DNA of 62,848 bases from Methylomonas rosea (GTDB lineage Bacteria > Pseudomonadota > Gammaproteobacteria > Methylococcales > Methylomonadaceae). The DNA is taken from contig NZ_JANIBL010000024.1 of NCBI RefSeq assembly GCF_024505055.1, forward strand, positions 1-62,848. The letters run 5' to 3'. Positions 34,806 through 42,311 of this stretch are shown here, piece by piece. The notes beneath the pieces were generated by a model. The model was not told where the DNA came from. It made no database searches and saw nothing but the letters and a program-made list of their open reading frames with translations. The translations under genes and the position numbers were made by a program. Position 1 is the first letter of the stretch. Every line of letters begins with the position of its first letter.

Positions 34806-35881
34806 TGTCTGACTTGATAAGTGAATACTTGATGATAAAAGTCAAGGATGATATTCACACAGCTCCTGATTGGGAACTGCTGCTAAGACAAGCAAGAAGT
34901 GTTGGTGTATTGTCCAGGCTGACATTCTTTTGGAAAGAATACCGATTATTCAATCCGCCACAGCATTTCGCATATCATCTCGATTCAGCCGAGACCTATT
35001 GGTTGTCTCAAAAACGTATTGTCAATTGGGAGCTATATAACCTGTCTCAGGTTTTCAAGCTTTTGAATATTCGGTTAATTTTGCTGAAAGGCACTGCTTA
35101 TTCGGCATCAGGATTGAACGCCGGATTGGGACGGGTATTCAGCGATATTGATATACTGGTACCGAAGCACCAGTTGAAAGAAGTCAAAGATGCGTTGAAA
35201 TGGCATGGATGGTTTCCTGAGCCCATGGATGATTACGATCAACGGTATTACGAGCGTTGGATGCATGAATTGCCGCCACTAAGGCATATTAAGCGTGGCA
35301 CTTCGCTGGATATTCATCACAATATACTTCCGCAAACCTGCATTTTATACCCTGATGCCGACTTACTGCTAAAAGCCGCTGTTAATGTGGCCGATACTGA
35401 TTTTTGGGTGTTGTCGCCTGAAGATATGGTGCTGCACAGTGCTAGTCATTTGTTTTTGGGGGGGGAATTCGAAAATGGTTTGCGCGATTTGAGCGATATC
35501 GATTTACTGCTGAGAGAGTTTAGTGGCAAGGATCTGAGTTTTTGGCAAAATCTGCATTACCGGGCAGAAATGTTAGGATTGGGTAAGCCCTTGTTTTACT
35601 CGCTGCGCTACGCCAATAAGATACTGGGAACGCCGGTTCCTGATAGTGCCATTCAGGCTTCTTCCATCTTTGCGGGATGCGGTAAAAACAGAGTTATGGA
35701 CTATCTTTTCTTGCAAGCTCTAAAACCATACCATTCTAGCTGCACAAATACGTTGACCGGCTTTGCCAGATGGTTGCTGTTTCTTCGTTCGCATTGGTTA
35801 AAAATGCCCTTGCATATATTAGTGCCGCATTTAGCTAGAAAGGCTTGGTTGCGGTTGGCTGACAATACTAAAAAAACATAA
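34802..35881 (+). CDS. Nucleotidyltransferase-family protein (NTP_transf_5)
   Basis: Protein of 359 residues of the nucleotidyltransferase_5 type. LLKGTAYSASGL (94-105) and FSDIDILVPKH (113-123) hold the LKG and D-x-D metal-binding motif (Asp115, Asp117) of the fold. The start at 34802 overlaps the kinase stop (ATGA); ATG 34805 is the alternative. It is the last gene of the HPr-rel-A trio. In some lasso-peptide clusters a related protein accompanies the HPr-like kinase. Substrate unknown. Confidence 0.85.
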   Translation: MMSDLISEYLMIKVKDDIHTAPDWELLLRQARSVGVLSRLTFFWKEYRLFNPPQHFAYHLDSAETYWLSQKRIVNWELYNLSQVFKLLNIRLILLKGTAYSASGLNAGLGRVFSDIDILVPKHQLKEVKDALKWHGWFPEPMDDYDQRYYERWMHELPPLRHIKRGTSLDIHHNILPQTCILYPDADLLLKAAVNVADTDFWVLSPEDMVLHSASHLFLGGEFENGLRDLSDIDLLLREFSGKDLSFWQNLHYRAEMLGLGKPLFYSLRYANKILGTPVPDSAIQASSIFAGCGKNRVMDYLFLQALKPYHSSCTNTLTGFARWLLFLRSHWLKMPLHILVPHLARKAWLRLADNTKKT

Positions 35882-35945
35882 ATCATCGCAATCATGTCTA
35901 ACCCGACAGGTTGCCAATAGGAACATTCCTTAACCCGTTGTCGAC

Positions 35946-37163
35946 ATGAAGATATTACACATATTGGATCACTCCATTCCTTTGCACAGCGGATACACCT
36001 TCCGTACCCGTGCCATTCTTGAACAACAACGCAAACTGGGCTGGGAGACGTTTCACGTTACATCGGCTAAACATCAAGTCGCGGAGGCTCCCATCGAAAC
36101 CATTGATGGGCTGACCTTTTTTCGATCTGTCATTCCGGAAGGTTTTGCAGCAAATTTACCTGTTTTAAATCAGTGGGCCATCGTGCAGTCTTTGGCGGAA
36201 CGGTTGGATGAAATCATTCCACAGATCAAACCGGACATTCTGCACGCCCATTCTCCGGCGTTAAATGGGTTTGCGGCATTAAAAATGGCTAAAAAATATG
36301 GGTTACCCTTGGTTTACGAATGCCGGGCATTTTGGGAGGATGCGGCCGTCGATCACGGTACCACTCAGGAAGGCAGTTTACGTTACCGATTGACCAAGGC
36401 TTTGGAAACTCACGTGTTTAAACATGCTGATGCCGTCACAACTATTTGCGAAGGTCTGCGCCGAGATATTATCGGGCGCGGAGTCGCGGCGGAAAAAATT
36501 ACGGTGATTCCCAATGCTGTCGATATCGATAAGTTTACCTATGGCGAGACCGCAGAGCCTGGTTTGCAAGTAGAGCTAGGTTTGAGTAGCAAAATCGTGC
36601 TCGGCTTTATCGGGTCTTTTTATGCGTACGAGGGTTTATTGCTATTGTTGGATGCGTTGCCGGCGATTATCGAACACCAGCCAAATGTCCGCTTGTTGTT
36701 AGTGGGCGGTGGGCCGCAACAGCAGCAAATCTTGCAGAAAATTGAGGCGCTGGGCTTGCTGGATTGGGTCATTCTTCCCGGACGCGTCGCTCACGATCAA
36801 GTGCAGCGCTATTACAATCTAGTCGATATCTTTGTTTATCCGCGATTGGCGATGCGTTTAACCGATTTGGTGACCCCTTTGAAACCGCTGGAAGCCATGG
36901 CTCAAGGCCGATTGTTGGTCGCGTCGGATGTCGGCGGGCATCACGAATTGATTCGCGACCGGGAAACCGGCTATCTGTTCAAGGCCGGAGATAAAACGGC
37001 ATTGGCGCAAACGGTGTTGGCTGCGCTCAATCAGCACGATCAGTGGGAGCAAGTTCGGCAAGCCGGCAGGCGCTATGTCGAAGAAGAACGTAATTGGCGG
37101 CGAAGCGTTAGTCATTATCAAGCTGTTTACGGCCGGATAATGGCGGGTAAAGATGGCAGATAA
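35946..37163 (+). CDS. XrtA/PEP-CTERM glycosyltransferase, TIGR04063 family
   Basis: GT4-type glycosyltransferase of 405 residues. MKILHILDHSIPLHSGYTFR is characteristic of the TIGR04063 family, and the C-terminal LKPLEAMAQGRLLVASDVGG carries the donor-binding Glu. It lies 64 bp after the HPr-rel-A trio and overlaps the next glycosyltransferase gene by 11 bp. It probably extends the glycan made by the XrtA operon. Confidence 0.92.
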   Translation: MKILHILDHSIPLHSGYTFRTRAILEQQRKLGWETFHVTSAKHQVAEAPIETIDGLTFFRSVIPEGFAANLPVLNQWAIVQSLAERLDEIIPQIKPDILHAHSPALNGFAALKMAKKYGLPLVYECRAFWEDAAVDHGTTQEGSLRYRLTKALETHVFKHADAVTTICEGLRRDIIGRGVAAEKITVIPNAVDIDKFTYGETAEPGLQVELGLSSKIVLGFIGSFYAYEGLLLLLDALPAIIEHQPNVRLLLVGGGPQQQQILQKIEALGLLDWVILPGRVAHDQVQRYYNLVDIFVYPRLAMRLTDLVTPLKPLEAMAQGRLLVASDVGGHHELIRDRETGYLFKAGDKTALAQTVLAALNQHDQWEQVRQAGRRYVEEERNWRRSVSHYQAVYGRIMAGKDGR

Positions 37164-38358
37164 CTCGCCGAGACTGATTGTATTCAGTTCTTTGTATCCT
37201 AGTCGGGTCAGGCCAAACGCCGGCGTTTTTATTCGCGAGCGCATGTCAAAAGTGGCGCGTAATTGCTCTTTGGTGGTTATTTCCCCGGTTCCCTGGTTTC
37301 CATTGCAAAGCCTGATTCAATGGTTTAATCCGAATTACCGGCCGCAACCGGATAAATACGAAGATCAAGACGGTATTTCGGTCTATTTTCCGCGCTTTTT
37401 ATCAATACCTGGGTTGGGGCGATCTTGGGATGGCTTTTTTATGGCACTGTGTAGCGCGGCAATTTGCTATAAATTAAAAAAGCACTTTGCATTTAATCTG
37501 ATTGATGCACATTTCGCTTATCCGGACGGTTATGCCGCAACTTTGCTTGGCAAATTCTTTAAGGTGCCGGTCACCATCACATTGCGCGGTACGGAAGTGC
37601 CGTTGTCTAAAATTCCCAGCCGCCGTCAACGATTGTTGAAAGCCCTTAATGATGCCGCCCAAGTATTTTCGGTATCGGATTCATTAAAGCGGCATGTAGT
37701 GAGTTTGGGTGCCGACACGGCGAAAATTCGGGTGGTGGGCAACGGTATCGATACCGCAAAATTTTTTCCTGTCGATAAGAAACAGGCGCGGCAACATTGG
37801 CAAATTCCCGAAGACATGCAGGTCTTGATTTCGGTCGGCGGATTGGTTGATAGAAAAGGCTTTCATCGGGTAATCGAGATTTTGCCGGGATTAATCGAAA
37901 AATATCCGCGATTGCTATACTTAGTCATCGGCGGCGCTAGTCCGGAAGGCAATATTCGTAGTCGCCTGGAGCAGCTGGTTGAAACGCTTAATCTCAGTGA
38001 GCATGTGCGTTTTCTAGGGGCGATGCCTGCCGAACAATTACATGGTCCGCTATCGGCGGCCGACCTATTCGTACTAGCGACCGCCAACGAAGGTTGGGCT
38101 AACGTGTTTCTGGAGGCCATGGCTTGCGGTTTGCCAGTGATTAGCACCGACGTCGGCGGCAATCGCGAGGTGGTTGCCGATGGAACATTGGGTACTATCG
38201 TGCCGTTTGGGGATGCTAACGCATTGTTGCTAGCGCTTGATAATGCTCTGCAACGGCGGTGGGACCAGCAAGCTATTGTAAATTATGCGGCTGATAACTC
38301 TTGGGATAAGCGGGTGGATATTTTGTTGGCGGAATTTAAAAAACTGGTGGAGTCATGA
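37153..38358 (+). CDS. Glycosyltransferase family 4 protein
   Basis: GT-B enzyme of 401 residues. SSLYPSRVRPNAGVFIRERM is the acceptor-side start seen in exopolysaccharide glycosyltransferases, IDAHFAYPDGYAA and TLRGTEVP follow, and FLEAMACGLPVISTDVGG is the GT4 donor motif. Its start lies 11 bp inside the upstream gene and its stop overlaps the next gene by 4 bp (ATGA), so the three are likely co-translated. Confidence 0.92.
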   Translation: MADNSPRLIVFSSLYPSRVRPNAGVFIRERMSKVARNCSLVVISPVPWFPLQSLIQWFNPNYRPQPDKYEDQDGISVYFPRFLSIPGLGRSWDGFFMALCSAAICYKLKKHFAFNLIDAHFAYPDGYAATLLGKFFKVPVTITLRGTEVPLSKIPSRRQRLLKALNDAAQVFSVSDSLKRHVVSLGADTAKIRVVGNGIDTAKFFPVDKKQARQHWQIPEDMQVLISVGGLVDRKGFHRVIEILPGLIEKYPRLLYLVIGGASPEGNIRSRLEQLVETLNLSEHVRFLGAMPAEQLHGPLSAADLFVLATANEGWANVFLEAMACGLPVISTDVGGNREVVADGTLGTIVPFGDANALLLALDNALQRRWDQQAIVNYAADNSWDKRVDILLAEFKKLVES

Positions 38359-39704
38359 GCTTTTATACGTCTTTTTGTTCAACGGTGATCTTTCCGCTTC
38401 ACGAGGCGTTAAAAAAGCACACTACCGTCGAGGTTAGGCGCGGCATGGAGCACAGTCAATGGCTAAAACCCGACGAAATCAGACAATTGCAAGTGCAAAA
38501 TTTACGCGCGTTTCTAAAAGATGTGCAGGTTCATGTCCCTTACTACAGGCGGCTGTTTGCGGAGTTGAGGTTTGATTCGGAAAGCATCGATAGTGTGCAA
38601 AAATTAGCCAAGCTACCGTTGTTGAGTAAGCCGGAAATAAGGCAACATCTTGATGACATGAAAGCGGATGACGCCGAGAGGCTAGCGCGTTTCAACACAG
38701 GCGGTTCAAGCGGTGAACCACTGATTTTTTACATTGGTAGCCGCCGGGTTAGTCATGATGTCGCGGCAAAATGGCGAGCTACCCGTTGGTGGGGTGTCGA
38801 TATAGGCGATCCGGAAGCAGTAATCTGGGGGTCTCCAATTGAACTGGGCGCGCAGGATAAAATTCGCTTGTTACGCGATAAGTTGTTGCGTACACACCTG
38901 ATTCCGGCATTCGAAATGTCGTCGGAAAAGCTGGACGGCTTTATTCGGCAAATCCAGCAGATTCGCCCGAAAATGTTATTTGGTTATCCTTCCGCGTTGG
39001 CCCATATTGCCAGTCATGCCGAGAAAAAGGGCGTGGCATTGAATAATTTGGGGATTAAAGTCGCTTTCGTGACTTCGGAACGGCTTTATGATCACCAGCG
39101 GGCTAAAATAGAAAGCGTGTTTGCTTGTCCGGTTGCGAATGGCTATGGTGGGCGCGATGCGGGGTTTATAGCGCATCAGTGTCCCGAAGGTGGTATGCAT
39201 ATTACGGCTGAAGATATCATCGTCGAGATTGTCGACAAACAAGGCCAGCCTTTACCTAACGGAGAACTTGGCGAAATTGTAGTTACGCATATGGCGACCA
39301 GAGATTTTCCATTTATTCGGTATCGTACCGGCGACATGGGAATATTGTCTGATAAGGTCTGTGCTTGCGGTCGAGGATTACCATTGTTGGAGGAAATTCA
39401 AGGTCGGACCACCGATTTTGTAGTGGCTCAGGATGGAACGGTATTACATGGGTTGGCATTGATTTATGTGCTGCGCGATTTAGAAGGTGTTGATTCATTT
39501 AAAATCACCCAGGATAGTTTGGATAAAACGACCGTGCAAATTGTTAAAACGCTTAAATATCAAGCTGCTTACGAACAAAAAATCATCGATGAATTTAAAA
39601 AACGTTTGGGACAAGCAGTTACTATCAAGATCGAATACACTGATTACATTCCCAAGGAACGCTCAGGAAAGTTCCGTTATGTGATTAGTCACGTCAAGGC
39701 TTAA
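38355..39704 (+). CDS. Phenylacetate-CoA ligase-like (PaaK/CapK) adenylate-forming enzyme
   Basis: ANL-superfamily enzyme of 449 residues, often called CapK when found in polysaccharide loci. FNTGGSSGEPLIFYIG (near residue 116) is the phosphate-binding loop, and NGYGGRDAG plus RYRTGDMG are the usual adenylation motifs. The final PKERSGKFRYVIS places a Lys in the C-terminal subdomain. It would adenylate a carboxylic acid. In this context the acid may be transferred to the glycan or to a peptide by the following asparagine-synthase-like protein (inference). Confidence 0.9.
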   Translation: MSFYTSFCSTVIFPLHEALKKHTTVEVRRGMEHSQWLKPDEIRQLQVQNLRAFLKDVQVHVPYYRRLFAELRFDSESIDSVQKLAKLPLLSKPEIRQHLDDMKADDAERLARFNTGGSSGEPLIFYIGSRRVSHDVAAKWRATRWWGVDIGDPEAVIWGSPIELGAQDKIRLLRDKLLRTHLIPAFEMSSEKLDGFIRQIQQIRPKMLFGYPSALAHIASHAEKKGVALNNLGIKVAFVTSERLYDHQRAKIESVFACPVANGYGGRDAGFIAHQCPEGGMHITAEDIIVEIVDKQGQPLPNGELGEIVVTHMATRDFPFIRYRTGDMGILSDKVCACGRGLPLLEEIQGRTTDFVVAQDGTVLHGLALIYVLRDLEGVDSFKITQDSLDKTTVQIVKTLKYQAAYEQKIIDEFKKRLGQAVTIKIEYTDYIPKERSGKFRYVISHVKA

Positions 39705-39718
39705 TTACACTTACCACT

Positions 39719-41494
39719 ATGACAAAATTTGCGGGATGGATGGGGAGCAGTCTCCAAAAGGATGAATCTATTGCCTTGCTGGGGAAAATGACGGCGGCAG
39801 ATTCGACATTTAGTGTTCGGCATGGTCAGAACTACGCCTTTTCAACCACCGCGACCGGTATTGCGGACAGTAGTGGGGTGTTGTTGCTAACCCCTTCGCC
39901 AACCGGTCGCTCGCAGAGTTTGTTAGAAGCCTATTTAAGTCGCGGCGTCGATTTTTTAGTCGGTTTGCCGGAAGCTGACACCTTGCTCCTCATCGATACC
40001 GATCAGCAGCGGCTGATGTTGGCTACCGATCCGATCGGTCTTAGTAACATCTATTATGCAGAAATTGCCGGCGGCCTAATATTTGGCTCAAGTGCTGATT
40101 TTATGGTACGTCACCCTGAGGTCAGTAACGCTATTTCGCCGCAAGCGGTATTCGATTACATCTATCTCAATCATTGTCCCAGTCCCAGCACGATTTATCG
40201 GCAGATTAAAAAACTGGAAGGCGGGCAATGTCTGGTGTATCAAAATGGTCGAGTCAGCTTAAACCACTATTGGTTGCCGGTATTCCATGAGCAAGCCTGC
40301 GATTTACAACAAGCCGGTCGAGAATTGCAGCAGGCGTTGATCGATGCGGTAAGAAGTATGGCCGATAACGAGGACAATACCGGTGCGTTTCTGAGTGGTG
40401 GGCTGGATAGCTCCAGTGTTGCGGGTGCGTTAGCCAAGGTATTTCCAGGTAAGGCGAAAACCTTTTCGATGGGTTTTGATGCTGACGGCTATGATGAAAT
40501 CGAGTATGCCAACATTGCAGTCCAGCGTTTCAACACGCGGCAACACCAGTATTACGTCACTCCCGAAGATACTGTTAATGCCGTGCCGGCAATAGCGGCT
40601 TATTATGATGAACCGTTTGGGAATGCGTCAGCTCTGGCCGCTTATTACTGTGCCAAGTTGGCGAAGGATCACGGTGTCAACCGTTTGCTTGCCGGTGATG
40701 GTGGTGACGAGATTTTTGCAGGTAACGAGCGTTACGCCAAGCAAATGTTATTCGAGAGTTATCAACGCCTGCCAAAATTTATCAGCGCAGGCCTCGAAGC
40801 GACATTAGATGCTTTGCCGGACGCAATAGCCAAACAGAAGTTGCCGTTTAAGGCGAAGCGCTATATCGAGCAAGCGAATGCAGCGATGCCTGACCGCTTG
40901 CAGGATTACAACTTTTTGCACCGGCATGCTGCGGCAGATATTTTTCAGGCTGATTTTTTAGCGGAAATTGATACGGACGCGCCCTTGCGTCAGTTTAGGG
41001 ACGATTATTGGCGGCCGGAATCCGCTAGTACTTTGAACCGCATGTTGTATTTGGATTGGAAAAATACGCTGCACGATAACGACTTAGTGAAGGTCAACCG
41101 GATGTGCGAAATGGCAGGTGTTGAAGTTTGCTACCCCTTGTTGGATCGACGCATTCTCGACTTATCATGCCGGATTCCCTCGAATGACAAGTTGCGTGGA
41201 CAGAAACTGCGCTGGTTTTACAAACAGGCCATGACGGATTTCCTCCCGGAACGGATTATCAATAAGCCCAAGCACGGCTTTGGCCTGCCTTTTGGTGTTT
41301 GGCTGAAGGATCATCAACCACTTAAGCAAATGGCTTATGGCGCAATAAATGATTTGAAGCGGCGTGAGTTTTTTAAATCGGACTTTTTGGATCACGCCAT
41401 TGAGATGCATCAAAGCGTGCATGCCGCCTATTACGGTGATTTAGTATGGATGCTGATGATGCTTGAGTTTTGGTTTATTGGGAAGGGTTTGTAA
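39719..41494 (+). CDS. Asparagine synthase-like protein without glutaminase cysteine
   Basis: Protein of 591 residues with the two-domain layout of asparagine synthase B. The N-terminus reads MTKFAGWMGSSLQ, so Cys2 of the glutaminase site is missing and glutamine hydrolysis is not expected. The synthetase domain is intact: AFLSGGLDSSSVAGAL (about 222-237), LAGDGGDEIFAGNERY and NKPKHGFGLPFGVWL. Lasso-peptide cyclases have the same loss. It may form an amide with a donor other than ammonia from glutamine, for example an amine on the glycan or a peptide. It is the last gene before the pilin. Confidence 0.88.
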   Translation: MTKFAGWMGSSLQKDESIALLGKMTAADSTFSVRHGQNYAFSTTATGIADSSGVLLLTPSPTGRSQSLLEAYLSRGVDFLVGLPEADTLLLIDTDQQRLMLATDPIGLSNIYYAEIAGGLIFGSSADFMVRHPEVSNAISPQAVFDYIYLNHCPSPSTIYRQIKKLEGGQCLVYQNGRVSLNHYWLPVFHEQACDLQQAGRELQQALIDAVRSMADNEDNTGAFLSGGLDSSSVAGALAKVFPGKAKTFSMGFDADGYDEIEYANIAVQRFNTRQHQYYVTPEDTVNAVPAIAAYYDEPFGNASALAAYYCAKLAKDHGVNRLLAGDGGDEIFAGNERYAKQMLFESYQRLPKFISAGLEATLDALPDAIAKQKLPFKAKRYIEQANAAMPDRLQDYNFLHRHAAADIFQADFLAEIDTDAPLRQFRDDYWRPESASTLNRMLYLDWKNTLHDNDLVKVNRMCEMAGVEVCYPLLDRRILDLSCRIPSNDKLRGQKLRWFYKQAMTDFLPERIINKPKHGFGLPFGVWLKDHQPLKQMAYGAINDLKRREFFKSDFLDHAIEMHQSVHAAYYGDLVWMLMMLEFWFIGKGL

Positions 41495-41696
41495 TAAACC
41501 GATTCGTATTGTTTAGTGATTTATCGGCAGTGACAAAAAACGTCAGTTATGAACAAAAACTACTTGCCTTATAGGGTTGTAGCTATAGGCTAGTTTCCCT
41601 GTTGCCATGGTTTTGATGGAAAGCCTTTTGGTCAAGGTATTGAAAATCATAGGAAAGATGCTCTATTTTGTCGTTTGATCTTGTTGTGTAAGTAAT

Positions 41697-41712
41697 TGGC
41701 ATACTAATTGTG
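41697..41712 (+). promoter_or_regulatory. Sigma54-type promoter of the pilin gene
   Basis: TGGCATACTAATTGTG fits the -24/-12 pattern TGGCACG-N4-TTGC with GG and TTG at the correct distance; only the -12 C is T. It lies about 50 bp before the pilin ATG. Type IV pilin genes of Proteobacteria are commonly controlled by RpoN and PilR, which supports the call. Confidence 0.65.
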
Positions 41713-41762
41713 TATAAGTTTAAGAGTTTCAAATCCAGTTCATCATAAAAAAGAAGGTAGTT

Positions 41763-42236
41763 ATGAATAAGCAAATGCAAAAAGTACAACAAGGTTTTAC
41801 CTTGATCGAGTTAATGATCGTGGTCGCCATCATTGGTATCCTGGCCGCCATTGCGATTCCGGCTTATCAAGATTATACGGTTAAATCCAAGGTGTCTGAA
41901 GGTCCTAGTTTGGCTTCGCCAGCGCTAACTGCTGGTGGCGTGGGTTGTAGTGAAGTAACACTGGGTGTGAGTACAACAGGCAACGGGACTTTCGGTTTGG
42001 CTCAGCCAACTTCAATCGTTGGTAAATATGTCACTTCTGTCCAGATTACATCAGCGGCTACAAATAGCGCAAGAGTAACAATTTTATATACTACTGGGGG
42101 AGCGTTGGGTTCAGATGTTACGGCATCTACCAACAAACTGGTTTATTCAGGTGTGTGTGCTATAGGTGTTGGTATGCAATGGACGGTCGATAGTACAAAT
42201 AGTACCCTGCCTGCTAAGTATCGTCCGAAAAGTTAA
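41763..42236 (+). CDS. pilA: Type IVa pilin (major pilin PilA-like)
   Basis: Pilin of 157 residues. The short positively charged leader [11 protein letters not shown] is cut before Phe13 by prepilin peptidase; [20 protein letters not shown] follows with Glu at mature position 5. Two of its Cys residues near positions 60 and 132 (GVGCSEVTL and [10 protein letters not shown]) could form the C-terminal disulphide loop. GAAGG lies ahead of the ATG. It has its own sigma54-type promoter and a strong terminator, so it is monocistronic. The next gene encodes a GT-C-like protein that might glycosylate it. Confidence 0.93.
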   Translation: MNKQMQKVQQGFTLIELMIVVAIIGILAAIAIPAYQDYTVKSKVSEGPSLASPALTAGGVGCSEVTLGVSTTGNGTFGLAQPTSIVGKYVTSVQITSAATNSARVTILYTTGGALGSDVTASTNKLVYSGVCAIGVGMQWTVDSTNSTLPAKYRPKS

Positions 42237-42259
42237 TAGTTAAGGTTGAAACAGAATGC

Positions 42260-42286
42260 AAAAGGGGCGAATAGCCCCTTTTGTTT
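42260..42286 (+). terminator. Rho-independent terminator after the pilin gene
   Basis: Stem AAAAGGGGC (42260-42268) with GCCCCTTTT (42274-42282), loop GAATA, then GTTT. It is a strong hairpin between the pilin gene and the GT-C-like gene. Confidence 0.85.
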
Positions 42287-42311
42287 AGTGTGTCTATATT
42301 TCCAATAATGT

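Noticed and set aside
30854..41494. A complete lasso-peptide gene cluster
   Set aside because: PqqD-like, kinase, nucleotidyltransferase and synthase genes are present, but there is no transglutaminase-like leader protease and no short precursor peptide.
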